DNA from: Elstera sp043721315
GTDB lineage: Bacteria > Pseudomonadota > Alphaproteobacteria > Elsterales > Elsteraceae
Length of the DNA stretch: 64,000 bases
Reading direction: 5' to 3'
NCBI GenBank assembly: GCA_043721315.1
Contig: JAYSQZ010000026.1
Location: forward strand, 29,409 to 93,408
Positions 17,473 to 26,442 of the stretch are shown here, one piece after another. The notes under the pieces are model-generated. The model searched no databases and was not told the DNA's origin. It worked only from the letters and a program-made list of their open reading frames with translations. The position numbers and the translations under genes are program-made. Position 1 is the first letter of the stretch. Each line of letters opens with the position of its first letter.

Positions 17473-19764
17473 TCAGGGCAGGCGGCCGGGAAGCGGCCCG
17501 CATTCGCTAAGGCACCAAGCCGACAGTTGCGTGGCGGCAGGGTGCGGTTGAGGGGGAGTATGGCGCAACCGATCCCGGTATACCGCAACCCCTTCCAGCA
17601 CGCGCTGGACGTAGTTGCGGGTTTCCGAGAAAGGAATTTGTTCAATCCACGTTAGCCAGCCTTCGATATCAGTACCCGGATCACCATAATCACGCAGCCA
17701 CTGGCGCACACGCCCAGGGCCAGCATTATAAGAGGCAATCGCCAGCACATAATCGCCGTTGAACTGATCGAGCACAGTCGCAAGATAGGCTTGACCGAGT
17801 TGGATATTATAGCTGGGTTCCGCCGTTAAGCGGCTATCGGCGTGGGTAAGGCCCAAGCGCCCTGCTACTTGTTTGGCGGTCGCGGGCATCAACTGCATCA
17901 ACCCGCGCGCGCCAACACGGCTAACGGCGGTTGGGGAATAGTTGCTTTCTTGCCGAATGATGGCATGGACCAAAGCCGGCTCCGGCGCACTGGCAAGCAC
18001 TACGGGCAAGGTGGGGTAGCCGCTTTCCGCGAGCAACGTGCCATCCCGATAAACCCGGCGGGCAATGAGCACGGAGGTTTCCGTTCGCCCAAGGCTATGG
18101 GCGAGTTGCGCTGCGCCCGAGGCCCGTTCAACGCCGCCTTCGGCCAAGCGGAACAGGAACGGGTCGGCTTTTTCGGGCAAGCCGATTTCGTTCAGGCGGC
18201 GGACAATCCGCACAAGTTCGAGAGAGTTGAACTTCTGCTTATCCGCCCCGGTCAAGATTGTTTCGGGTGGTAAGCGGCCTGGGACATTATCTCCCAGCAG
18301 CGCCATCGCAAGCTGTCCGTAGAAGGCGGCGGGGTAGGCAGCGGCGCGCATCAGCCACTGTTTAGCCTCGTCGGTGCGACCTAGGGCGAGGGCGGCGCGC
18401 GCACTCCAGAACGCCCCGCGCGATTGGCTGGGCGGCGTGCGGCTATTCTTCACCAGGGCTTGAAAATGCCCGAACGCCACCTCCGGCTGCTTTTGCCAGC
18501 GTAGGGCAATCAGCCCGGCCAGAAACTCGGAATCGGCGAACTCGGGCGAGCCGGGCGGTAGCCCATGATCGCGCGCGATGCGGTAAGCCGTTTCGGGGTT
18601 GCCTTCGCGCAACAGGCGGCGGGTTTGCAGATCGCGCTCGGTCCACCATAAATCGGGCCGGTGGGTTGCATCGACCTTCTTTGTCAGCAGCGCGCGCGCT
18701 GCGTCGTCCTTCCCGGCCCGGCGATAGGCGCGGAGGGCATCGAAAATCACGCCCGAATCGGCGGCAGTTGCCGCATCGGCGCGGGCTAAAACCGCATCGG
18801 GGTCGCTCCCGCTACGGATAGATAAGCGGGCTGAAATCGCGGCTTGATCGGCAAGGCTGAGGCGCGGCAGGGCGCGCTGCGCGGTATCATTGCCATCACG
18901 GGCCAGCGCGCGATCAGCGCGTGCGCGGTGATCTTCCGGGCGCAAGATATCGGCATAACGCGCGGAAAAGCTTACCTCTTCGCTCGGCGCGAAACTATCT
19001 TCGGTCCACGATCGGCGCACCCAGGTGGCGGCCTCGGCGGCGCGCCCAACGACCGAGAGCGCCTCGGCATAGCGCTGGCGCGCTTCCCGGCTTTGCGGCG
19101 GATTAGCGTCGAACCACTGCACAACGAAACTGTCGGAGGGTTCGGTGAGTAGAAAATCTTCCGCCCGGCGGCGTAGCGGGTTCTGTGCGGGCCAATCCGG
19201 GTGATCTTTCACGAACTGCGCGACATCCTCAAACCCGGCTCCGCCGAGACCTTTGACGAGAGCCGCCCATTTCAACACCTTATCCAATAAAGGATCGGTG
19301 GAGGGCGGCGGGCCTGCAGGCAAAGGCTTCCCCGCATCAAGCCCCAGGAACGCAGCGCGGTAATAGGCGTCCGAGCTGGCTGCAACGGCTGATTTTGCCA
19401 CCCCAGCGGCGCTTACCGCAGCGGCGGCAGGAAGAACGCCGGGTTTTCCGGCAGTTTTCGCCTGCACCGGCGGGGCTTTTGCGGGGGTAGGCTTTGCCGA
19501 AACCGTCTTCCCGGCTGGTTTTGCCTTGGACTCCGGCGCGGTTTTGACGGCGGCGGGCTTGCTGGCACCAGATTTGATCGGCGGCACTTTAGCGGCGGAA
19601 GCCTGAGCCGGGGTCTCTTTCGTCTGCGATGTGGTGGTGGTCGCAAAGCTCTGACCAAACGGTGCCAGCACTATCAACGCAGCCAAAGCAACGCCAAATC
19701 CCAAGCGTTGAGCCAGGGAGAGGGGCGGAACCGGAGAGACGGGCCGGGGCCAATGCACAATCAT
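17473..19764 (-). CDS. slt: Soluble lytic murein transglycosylase
   Basis: Cuts peptidoglycan between MurNAc and GlcNAc to form 1,6-anhydro ends, in the periplasm. From the ATG at 19764 it has about 763 residues: a hydrophobic signal or anchor (GVALAALIVLAPFGQSFA), a Pro/Lys/Ala-rich linker to about residue 110, an alpha-superhelical TPR-like region, and the SLT domain in the last 180 residues. The catalytic Glu is in IIRQESNYSP (about residue 606), followed by GARGLMQLMPATA and ASYNAGPGRV. An in-frame start at 19824 would add 20 residues; its AGAAGG is too close to the codon to be convincing, and the ribosome site of the chosen start is also weak, so the start is uncertain. Family is certain. 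Confidence 0.92.
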   Translation of the reverse strand: MIVHWPRPVSPVPPLSLAQRLGFGVALAALIVLAPFGQSFATTTTSQTKETPAQASAAKVPPIKSGASKPAAVKTAPESKAKPAGKTVSAKPTPAKAPPVQAKTAGKPGVLPAAAAVSAAGVAKSAVAASSDAYYRAAFLGLDAGKPLPAGPPPSTDPLLDKVLKWAALVKGLGGAGFEDVAQFVKDHPDWPAQNPLRRRAEDFLLTEPSDSFVVQWFDANPPQSREARQRYAEALSVVGRAAEAATWVRRSWTEDSFAPSEEVSFSARYADILRPEDHRARADRALARDGNDTAQRALPRLSLADQAAISARLSIRSGSDPDAVLARADAATAADSGVIFDALRAYRRAGKDDAARALLTKKVDATHRPDLWWTERDLQTRRLLREGNPETAYRIARDHGLPPGSPEFADSEFLAGLIALRWQKQPEVAFGHFQALVKNSRTPPSQSRGAFWSARAALALGRTDEAKQWLMRAAAYPAAFYGQLAMALLGDNVPGRLPPETILTGADKQKFNSLELVRIVRRLNEIGLPEKADPFLFRLAEGGVERASGAAQLAHSLGRTETSVLIARRVYRDGTLLAESGYPTLPVVLASAPEPALVHAIIRQESNYSPTAVSRVGARGLMQLMPATAKQVAGRLGLTHADSRLTAEPSYNIQLGQAYLATVLDQFNGDYVLAIASYNAGPGRVRQWLRDYGDPGTDIEGWLTWIEQIPFSETRNYVQRVLEGVAVYRDRLRHTPPQPHPAATQLSAWCLSECGPLPGRLP

Positions 19765-19938
19765 GGTGCAGAGTGTATGCGCCACTTCAGGCGACGGCAA
19801 GTGCCCGCAGCAGGGACTTATCATCCTTCTATGCAGAATTGACGTACTCGAACCCTTGTCTTCGGCGGCCCGGCGCGGCTAGTGTCGGCTAACCCAAAGC
19901 GGTTCTAACCCCAAAGCGGTTACACGAGGATTTTTACC

Positions 19939-20841
19939 ATGTCGGTCTCAGGCGCTCAGATGCAGAAGTTTCACGGGTCGATGGTCGCCCTGCTTACCCC
20001 GTTCAAAGACGGTAAGCTGGACGAAGCCGCGTTCCAAAAACTGTGCGCCTGGCAAATCGAACAAGGCACCGACGGGTTGATCCCCGTTGGCACCACGGGC
20101 GAGTCGCCAACCTTGAGTCACACGGAGCACAAGCGCGTTATCGAGCTTTGCCTGGAAGTCGCGGAAGGCAAGGTTCCGGTTATCGCCGGGGCGGGGTCAA
20201 ACTCCACGGCTGAAGCCATCGACTTCATGCGCCATGCCGAAAAGGCCGGGGCCGATGCGGCCTTAGTCGTGACGCCCTATTACAATAAGCCTAGTCAAGA
20301 GGGCATGTATCTGCACTACAAGGCGCTGCACGATTGCGCCGATTTGCCGATCTTCATTTATAATATCCCTGGCCGCTCGGTGGTGGATATGACGCCCGAA
20401 ACGATGGGGCGCTTGGCTGAATTGCCGCGCATTATTGGCGTGAAGGATGCTACCGCCGATCTCGTGCGCCCCCTGCGCCAAACGCTTACCTGCGGGACGG
20501 ACTTTATTCAGCTTTCGGGGGAAGACGCCACAGCGCTGGCCTATCTGGTTCAGGGGGGGCACGGCTGTATTTCGGTGACGGCCAATATCGCCCCCGGCCT
20601 GATCGCACAAATGCACGATGCGTGGCGTGCGGGCGACGTGAAAACCGCCATGACGATTAACGAGCGCCTTTACCCCGTCCACGAAGCGATGTTCTGCGAA
20701 ACCAGCCCGGCCCCGGTGAAATATGCCGCCTCCCTGCTGGGGTTGGGGGCCGCCGACTGCCGCCTGCCCATCGCACCGCTTTCAAAAGCGGGACAAGCGA
20801 GGGTTGAGGCCGCTTTAACGCAGGCAGGGCTGCTCTCCTAA
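19939..20841 (+). CDS. dapA: 4-hydroxy-tetrahydrodipicolinate synthase
   Basis: Makes the first intermediate specific to lysine and diaminopimelate by condensing pyruvate with aspartate semialdehyde. The 300-residue TIM barrel carries the GTTGE motif near residue 51, the Tyr of YNIPGRS (about Tyr141), and the Schiff-base Lys in GVKDATADL (about Lys169). GAGGA lies 9 bases before the ATG. The stop overlaps the smpB start in TAATG, so the two are translationally coupled, as often seen in alphaproteobacteria. The slt gene upstream runs in the opposite direction, so the promoter lies in 19765-19938. Confidence 0.97.
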   Translation: MSVSGAQMQKFHGSMVALLTPFKDGKLDEAAFQKLCAWQIEQGTDGLIPVGTTGESPTLSHTEHKRVIELCLEVAEGKVPVIAGAGSNSTAEAIDFMRHAEKAGADAALVVTPYYNKPSQEGMYLHYKALHDCADLPIFIYNIPGRSVVDMTPETMGRLAELPRIIGVKDATADLVRPLRQTLTCGTDFIQLSGEDATALAYLVQGGHGCISVTANIAPGLIAQMHDAWRAGDVKTAMTINERLYPVHEAMFCETSPAPVKYAASLLGLGAADCRLPIAPLSKAGQARVEAALTQAGLLS

Positions 20842-21305
20842 TGGCTATCCGCCCCGGCGACAGGTACGCATCGCTTAACCGACGCGCGACCTTCGACTAT
20901 TTTATCGAAGAGCGGATTGAATGCGGCATGATCTTGCACGGCACAGAGGTGAAATCTCTGCGCCAAGGCCATGCCAGCATCAGCGAGGCCCACGCCAGCC
21001 AAATGGGCGGGGAAATCTGGCTCTTCAACTGCTATGTACCCGCCTACAAACAGTCGCGCGATAATCACGAAGAGCGCCGCCCGCGCAAACTGCTGCTGAA
21101 TAAAAAGGAACGGAATAAGCTGATCGGTGCCATCAAGCGCGATGGGATTACGCTTATTCCCATTGGCATCTACTTCAACGAACGCGGTATCGCCAAGCTC
21201 GAACTTGGCGTTGCGCGCGGTAAGAAGAAGCAAGATAAACGCGCGAGCGAAAAAGAGCGCGATTGGTCCCGTCAGAAATCGCGCGTGATGCGGGGCGAGA
21301 GTTAG
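20841..21305 (+). CDS. smpB: SsrA-binding protein SmpB
   Basis: Binds tmRNA and delivers it to stalled ribosomes in trans-translation. The 154-residue protein has the beta-barrel core (RRATFDYFIEERIECGMIL, GTEVKSLRQGHASISEAHA) and the basic C-terminal tail (ASEKERDWSRQKSRVMRGES) that enters the empty A site. Length and motifs are normal. It shares one base with the dapA stop codon. The tmRNA gene itself was not found in the window. Confidence 0.97.
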   Translation: MAIRPGDRYASLNRRATFDYFIEERIECGMILHGTEVKSLRQGHASISEAHASQMGGEIWLFNCYVPAYKQSRDNHEERRPRKLLLNKKERNKLIGAIKRDGITLIPIGIYFNERGIAKLELGVARGKKKQDKRASEKERDWSRQKSRVMRGES

Positions 21306-21311
21306 GCTTTC

Positions 21312-21354
21312 TTGGGGCTTTGCCCCAAACCCCACCCAGGGCTTCGGCCCTGGG
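21312..21354. repeat. Double-hairpin palindromic element (copy 1)
   Basis: Two short stems joined by a C-rich linker: TTGGGGC-TTT-GCCCCAA (21312-21328) and CCCAGGGC-TTCG-GCCCTGGG (21335-21354). The same layout (GGGGCTTTGCCCC hairpin, ACCCCA-type linker, second hairpin) recurs after sodB at 57949-57994, so this looks like a dispersed palindromic repeat rather than a gene-specific signal. It sits between smpB and ynfA and could also act as a terminator or mRNA stabiliser, though no T-run follows. Confidence 0.7.
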
Positions 21355-21379
21355 AACCGATTTCTTGGGGGGTAGAAGC

Positions 21380-21706
21380 GTGACGACAGCTTTTCTGTAT
21401 GTGTTTGCCGCGCTGGCTGAGATTGCAGGGTGCTTCGCTTTTTGGGCGTGGTGGCGGCTGGATAAATCGGCGCTGTGGCTCATTCCCGGAGTAGCATCGC
21501 TGATCTTGTTCGCCGGAGCTTTGGCGCTGGTTGAGCAAGCGGCAGCGGGGCGAACCTTCGCGGCTTATGGCGGCGTTTATATCGTCGCGTCGCTGGCGTG
21601 GCTTTGGGGGGTTGAAGGCGTGCGGCCTGTGCTCACCGATTGGATTGGGGCGGGCCTTTGCTTGGCGGGGGTCAGTATTATTCTGATGGGTGCGCCACGC
21701 GGCTAG
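21380..21706 (+). CDS. ynfA: YnfA/UPF0060 family small membrane protein
   Basis: A 108-residue protein with four membrane segments, of the YnfA family in the small multidrug resistance fold group. Readable: TTAFLYVFAALAEIAGCFAF with the buried Glu in the first helix, AFWAWWRLDKSALWLIPG, YGGVYIVASLAWLWGVEG, and a last segment with LCLAGVSIILMGAPRG. Family members have been linked to export of quaternary compounds, but evidence is limited. The start is GTG at 21380, after GGGGGG-TAGAAG; an in-frame upstream start at 21263 would lie inside smpB and was rejected. The stop overlaps the convergent transporter gene by 4 bases. Confidence 0.93.
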   Translation: MTTAFLYVFAALAEIAGCFAFWAWWRLDKSALWLIPGVASLILFAGALALVEQAAAGRTFAAYGGVYIVASLAWLWGVEGVRPVLTDWIGAGLCLAGVSIILMGAPRG

Positions 21707-22986
21707 GTGTCTCTCTGGGCGGCGGTGCGGGCGAGGGGAAGCGCTAGGATCAACAACCCCACGCCCAATCCCAAGACCAAATCCGGCACCGTTAAGCCGA
21801 GGGCGGGCAGCAGCGCGGTTCCGGCGGTGCCAAGGCCCATCATCCCGGCATTCGCGATATTATTCGTTGCCACCGCGCGCGCACGGGCTTCCGGCTGGGC
21901 GCGGCTTTGCAGCAGTGTGTAGAGCGGTACGGTATAAACCCCGCCCGCGACGGCCAGCAGGCTAAAATCGGCGATTAAACGCCAATTCGCTCCATCCGCC
22001 AGAAAAGCGGGCAGGGGGGTGAGCGCTGGGGTTAGCACTCCCGAAATCGGCGCTGTGGGCAGCGCGAACCAGAGATCGACGGTCGCCAGCGCCATGCCGA
22101 GCGCGCCAAGGCCAACCGGGCCGGATGTCACCCGCCCGCGCAATACTCGCCCGCAAACGCCCGCGCCGACCGCAATGCCAATCGAGAACAGCGCGAGGAA
22201 GAAAGTCACCACCTGCTCGTCCGCGCCAATACGGTTTCGCACCAGCCCCGGCAGTTGCGCCAGGAGGACGGCCCCCAACATCCAGAACCAGGAAATCCCC
22301 AACACGACCCGGCGCAATACCGGGCTTGCGAGCGTTCCCCGGCAGACGGCCCAGGTATCGGCGACGATATTCCAGCGCAGTTTCAGGCCGGGCCGAACCG
22401 CCACGGTGGGCGGTAACGCCCGGCAGGCGAGCCACGCCAGCACCGCGATGCCAAGGCCGGTTAGCCCGGCGATCCACGGGCCACCATCGAGCCGCACTAA
22501 CTCCGTACCCAGTATCGTGCCGATGAGAATGGCAACAAAGGTGGTTGCCGCAAACAGCGCATTGCCGCGCGCCAGATCCTCCGGCTTCAGCAGTTCCGGC
22601 AACAGCGAGAACTTCACTGGGCTGAAGAAGGTGGAGAGAATGCCCATGCCAATCAGGGCGGCAAACAGCAGCGGGATCGACCCCAGCACCAGCCCGGCAA
22701 GGCCCAGCAGTAGGGCCGGAATCTCGATCAGCCGCACCCATTGCGCTAAGTGCGCTTTCGGCATTTTGTCGGCAAGGGTTCCGGCGAAGGCCGAGGCGAA
22801 GAAATAGGGCAGCACGAACAGCGCTGTCGCTAACCCGGCTAAGGCTTGCGCCGCATCGGGATCCGGCACCAGCTTGAACACCACCAGAATCGCCAAGGCA
22901 TTCTTGAACAGATTATCGTTCAAGGCCCCCAGGAACTGCGCGATGAACAGTGGCAGGAAGCGCCGATCCCTCAGCAACGCCAGCAT
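21703..22986 (-). CDS. MFS transporter, LplT-like (lysophospholipid flippase type)
   Basis: A 427-residue major facilitator with 11-12 membrane segments. The N-terminus (FIAQFLGALNDNLFKNALAI) is typical of the LplT branch, which moves lysophospholipids across the inner membrane for re-acylation. Also seen are GTLADKMPKAHLAQWVRLIE (loop 2-3) and FFSPVKFSLLPELLKPEDLA. In many proteobacteria LplT is fused to an acyltransferase/acyl-ACP synthetase (Aas); here it stands alone. It is one base from the rnd stop region downstream of rnd on the same strand, so it is likely co-transcribed with rnd. The substrate assignment is inferred from family only. Confidence 0.85.
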   Translation of the reverse strand: MLALLRDRRFLPLFIAQFLGALNDNLFKNALAILVVFKLVPDPDAAQALAGLATALFVLPYFFASAFAGTLADKMPKAHLAQWVRLIEIPALLLGLAGLVLGSIPLLFAALIGMGILSTFFSPVKFSLLPELLKPEDLARGNALFAATTFVAILIGTILGTELVRLDGGPWIAGLTGLGIAVLAWLACRALPPTVAVRPGLKLRWNIVADTWAVCRGTLASPVLRRVVLGISWFWMLGAVLLAQLPGLVRNRIGADEQVVTFFLALFSIGIAVGAGVCGRVLRGRVTSGPVGLGALGMALATVDLWFALPTAPISGVLTPALTPLPAFLADGANWRLIADFSLLAVAGGVYTVPLYTLLQSRAQPEARARAVATNNIANAGMMGLGTAGTALLPALGLTVPDLVLGLGVGLLILALPLARTAAQRDT

Positions 22987-22987
22987 G

Positions 22988-24133
22988 TTAGAGCCTTATT
23001 AGGCGAATACTATCACCCTTGACCGTTAAGGCCACTTCGCCGCGCTTCAACGCCAAAGCATCCTCCCCGAACACTTCGCGCCGCCAGCCGGTGAGCGCGT
23101 GAATATCGGGCGTGTCTTCCATTGCCAGGGTTTCGATATCGGCACTATTGGCGACGAGCTTTTGGGCGACATCATTACTGTCGCATTTCGCTTTTAGCAG
23201 CACTTTTAACAACTCGATCAGGGCTGCTCTGCCACCGCTCACGTCCGGCTTTTCCGGCAGGGTGGGGCAGTCGGCTTCGGGGATCGCCGTGCCGCGTTCG
23301 ACCGCCGCCAGAATGCCCTGGCCGACCGAGCCTTCCGTCATGCCTTTACTGAGCGCCCGCATCCGCCCCAAATCTGCCACCGAACGCGGGGCGTTGGCGG
23401 CGGCTTCCAGCAGCGCTTCATCTTTTAGCAAGCGTTGACGGGGGATGTTTTTGCGCTGGGCCTCTGCCTCCCGCCACGCCGCGAGTTCCTTCAGGATACC
23501 AAGGAAGCGGCGGTTGCCGGTACGCGGGCGCAGGCGTTGCCAGGCGGTTTCCGGGTCAAGCTGATAGGTTTTGGGATCGGTGAGAACCGCCATTTCTTCC
23601 GAAACCCAGGACTCGCGCCCGGCCTTCTCGATGCGTTTGGCCAGCTTATCGTAGATCACCCGCAGGTGCGTTACGTCCGACAGCGCGTAGGAGAGTTGCT
23701 TTTCGGTGAGGGGCCGTTGCGACCAATCGGTAAATCGGGAGCTTTTATCAATGCGGGCATTGGCGAGCTTCCCCGCCAGCGTTTCGTAACTGGCGCTTTC
23801 CCCGAAACCGCAAACCATTGCCGCCACTTGGCTATCCCACAGCGGCGTTGGCACTGTGCCGGTGAGATTGTAGAAAATCTCCAAATCCTGCCGGGCGGCG
23901 TGAAAAACTTTCAGAACCGCCGGGTTCGCCATCAACTCGAACAGCGGCGTAAGGTCGATGCCCTCCGCCAGCGGATCAATCGCGGCAGCCACGGAGGTTC
24001 CCGCAACCTGCACGAGGCAAAGCTGCGGCCAATAGGTCTTATCACGAATAAACTCGGTATCGACCGTTACATAGGCTTCTTGGGCGAGGCTGGCGCAGAG
24101 AGCCGCCAACGCGGCAGAATCTTGAATCATCAT
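22988..24133 (-). CDS. rnd: Ribonuclease D
   Basis: A 3'-5' exoribonuclease of the DEDDy family for tRNA 3' trimming. The 381-residue protein has exonuclease motifs in order: VTVDTEFIRDKTYWPQLCL (Asp and Glu), FHAARQDLEIFYN (Asp), and YALSDVTHLRVIYDKL (Tyr and Asp). It then has an HRDC domain around residues 208-290 (ILKELAAWREAEAQRKNIPR) and a second helical domain in the C-terminus. Start at either of two adjacent ATG codons (24133 or 24130); the ribosome site is weak. The next gene (LplT-like) starts after a 1-base gap. Confidence 0.96.
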   Translation of the reverse strand: MMIQDSAALAALCASLAQEAYVTVDTEFIRDKTYWPQLCLVQVAGTSVAAAIDPLAEGIDLTPLFELMANPAVLKVFHAARQDLEIFYNLTGTVPTPLWDSQVAAMVCGFGESASYETLAGKLANARIDKSSRFTDWSQRPLTEKQLSYALSDVTHLRVIYDKLAKRIEKAGRESWVSEEMAVLTDPKTYQLDPETAWQRLRPRTGNRRFLGILKELAAWREAEAQRKNIPRQRLLKDEALLEAAANAPRSVADLGRMRALSKGMTEGSVGQGILAAVERGTAIPEADCPTLPEKPDVSGGRAALIELLKVLLKAKCDSNDVAQKLVANSADIETLAMEDTPDIHALTGWRREVFGEDALALKRGEVALTVKGDSIRLIRL

Positions 24134-24244
24134 ACCGTTGGCTATAGCACACTCTGCTAGCCCATCCTAGCCAACCCTTGACATTCACCGCTAAAGCGTG
24201 TGGCTTTGCCGCCTATTCTGATTTAGCCGTTGGGAACCTTTTTC

Positions 24245-26044
24245 ATGCACGCCTATCGCACGCATACTTGCAACGCCTTGACCCGCGCCGAAACTGGCCA
24301 GACCGTGCGCCTGTCGGGCTGGGTCCACCGCAAGCGCGATCATGGGCAGTTGTTGTTCATTGATCTGCGCGACCATTACGGCATCACGCAGTTGGTGATA
24401 GATAACGAGTCGGCCTTTTTTGACGACGCCAGCCAAGTGCGTGTGGAAAGCGTTATCACGGTATCTGGCCTTGTCGTAGATCGTAGCGCCGAAACAGTAA
24501 ACGCGGGCCTGCCGACCGGCGCGATTGAAGTGCAGGTGAAGGACTACCTCCTGCAATCTGCCGCTGAAGTGCTGCCCCTGCAAGTAAACAGCGATGCGGA
24601 ATATCCCGAAGATACGCGCCTGCGCTATCGCTTCCTCGATTTGCGCCGCGACCGCGTTCACAAAAACATCGTGCTGCGCTCCAACGTCATCGCCAGCTTG
24701 CGCCGCCGCATGATCGAGCAGGGCTTCACCGAGTTCCAAACGCCGATTCTCACCTCGTCCTCGCCGGAAGGGGCGCGCGACTTCTTGGTGCCTGCCCGGA
24801 TGCATCCGGGCCGTTTCTACGCGCTGCCGCAAGCGCCGCAGCAGTTTAAGCAGATGCTGATGGTGGCGGGGTTCGACCGTTACTTCCAAATCGCTCCCTG
24901 CTTCCGCGATGAAGACGCCCGCGCCGACCGCAGCCCCGGCGAGTTCTACCAACTCGATTTCGAGATGAGCTTCGTGACGCAAGACGACGTGTTCGCCGCC
25001 ATCGAACCCGTGCTGCACGGCGTGTTCGCGGAGTTTGCCAACGGCAAAAGCGTAACCCCCTATCCGTTCCCGCGCATCGCTTACGATGTATCAATGCTAA
25101 AATACGGCTCCGACAAGCCGGACCTGCGGAACCCGATTATCATTGCCGACGTAACCGAGATTTTCACGCGCGAGGATGTAACCTTCAACGCGTTCAAAAC
25201 GGCGGTTGCCGGGGGTGCGGTGGTCCGCGCTATTCCCGCGCCGCAAGTCTCCGATCAGCCGCGCAGCTTCTTCGATAAGCTGAACGATTGGGCCAAGGGC
25301 GAAGGCCACCCCGGTTTGGGCTATATCTTGTGGGACAAGAGCGGCGAGGCCAAAGGCCCCATCGCTAAATTCATTGGGCCGGACGCGCTCAAGCTGCTGG
25401 CGGAAAAGGCCGGAATTCAGCCGGGCGATGCGCTGTTCTTCGCCTGCAACAAGAAGCTGGTGGCGGAAAAATTCGCAGGCCAAGCGCGCAAACGCCTGGG
25501 CGACGAGTTGAACCTGATCGACCCTGGCGTGTTCAACTTCTGCTGGATCGTCGATTTCCCGATGTACGAGTTGAACGAAGACACCGGCCAAATTGATTTC
25601 AGCCACAATCCGTTCTCCATGCCGCAAGGTGGGCTGGACGCGCTGCTGACCCAAGACCCGCTGACGATCAACGCCTATCAGTATGATATTGTTTGCAATG
25701 GGATCGAGCTATCGTCGGGCGCGATCCGCAACCATCTGCCGGAAATCATGTATAAGGCGTTTGAAATCGCGGGCTATAAGAATGAAGACGTGGAAGCCCG
25801 CTTCGGTGGGATGCTCAACGCGTTCAAATTCGGCGCACCGCCACACGGCGGCTCGGCCCCCGGCGTTGACCGCATGGTGATGCTGCTGGCCGACGAGCCG
25901 AATATCCGCGAAGTCGTCTGCTTCCCCATGAACCAAAAAGCCGAAGATTTGCTGATGCAGGCCCCCAGCCCGATAGATCCGGCGCGGCTGAAGGAACTGT
26001 CGATCAAGATCGACATTCCCCTGACGAAACAGGCGAAGGCATGA
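24245..26044 (+). CDS. aspS: Aspartate--tRNA(Asp/Asn) ligase
   Basis: A class II synthetase of 599 residues with an OB-fold anticodon domain, the catalytic core (LRYRFLDLRRDRVHKNIVLR, FLVPARMHPGRFYALPQAPQ, CFRDEDARADRSPGEFYQLD) and the bacterial GAD insertion. His33 in the motif HRKRDHGQL is the residue found in non-discriminating enzymes that also charge tRNA(Asn); the discriminating E. coli enzyme has Leu there. With GatCAB this would supply Asn-tRNA, which is usual for this class of bacteria. The ATG at 24245 was preferred to an in-frame start at 24230. Its last codons overlap acpS by 4 bases. Confidence 0.97.
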   Translation: MHAYRTHTCNALTRAETGQTVRLSGWVHRKRDHGQLLFIDLRDHYGITQLVIDNESAFFDDASQVRVESVITVSGLVVDRSAETVNAGLPTGAIEVQVKDYLLQSAAEVLPLQVNSDAEYPEDTRLRYRFLDLRRDRVHKNIVLRSNVIASLRRRMIEQGFTEFQTPILTSSSPEGARDFLVPARMHPGRFYALPQAPQQFKQMLMVAGFDRYFQIAPCFRDEDARADRSPGEFYQLDFEMSFVTQDDVFAAIEPVLHGVFAEFANGKSVTPYPFPRIAYDVSMLKYGSDKPDLRNPIIIADVTEIFTREDVTFNAFKTAVAGGAVVRAIPAPQVSDQPRSFFDKLNDWAKGEGHPGLGYILWDKSGEAKGPIAKFIGPDALKLLAEKAGIQPGDALFFACNKKLVAEKFAGQARKRLGDELNLIDPGVFNFCWIVDFPMYELNEDTGQIDFSHNPFSMPQGGLDALLTQDPLTINAYQYDIVCNGIELSSGAIRNHLPEIMYKAFEIAGYKNEDVEARFGGMLNAFKFGAPPHGGSAPGVDRMVMLLADEPNIREVVCFPMNQKAEDLLMQAPSPIDPARLKELSIKIDIPLTKQAKA

Positions 26045-26442
26045 TTTTAGGGATCGGTAACGATCTCTGCGACATCCGCCGCATCGAACGGTCGCTGGAG
26101 CGCTTCGGCGACCGTTTCCGCAACCGTGTCTTCGCGCCAGAAGAGCAGGCGAAAGCCGAACGCCGCGCTCACCCCGCCGCCACCTACGCCAAACGCTTCG
26201 CGGCGAAAGAAGCCTGCGCCAAGGCGCTGGGCACGGGGTTTCGGAAGGGCGTGTTCTGGCGCGACATGGTAGTGATCAACCTGCCCAGCGGCAGACCAAC
26301 GCTGCGCCTGACGGGCGGGGCGCTGGAACGACTAGCGGCAATCACGCCGGATGGCATGACCGCCGATATTCACCTAACCCTGACGGACGAGTTCCCGCTG
26401 GCGCAGGCGATTGTGATGATTTATGGGGTGCCCCAACCTTAA
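26041..26442 (+). CDS. acpS: Holo-[acyl-carrier-protein] synthase
   Basis: Transfers phosphopantetheine from CoA to acyl carrier protein. The 133-residue protein has the magnesium-binding Asp in GIGNDLCDIRRIE (Asp8) and the second motif KRFAAKEACAKALGTG with the catalytic Glu near residue 57. Length and order are normal. It starts in an ATGA overlap with aspS. In many alphaproteobacteria acpS lies near lepB and rnc; here it follows aspS and is cut off from rpsB by the AT-rich island. Its stop overlaps the stop of the island gene by 4 bases in opposite directions. Confidence 0.97.
   Translation: MILGIGNDLCDIRRIERSLERFGDRFRNRVFAPEEQAKAERRAHPAATYAKRFAAKEACAKALGTGFRKGVFWRDMVVINLPSGRPTLRLTGGALERLAAITPDGMTADIHLTLTDEFPLAQAIVMIYGVPQP

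Noticed and set aside
24191..25018. Open frame of 275 codons opposite aspS
   Set aside because: Antisense to a secure synthetase; His/Arg-rich composition without motif.
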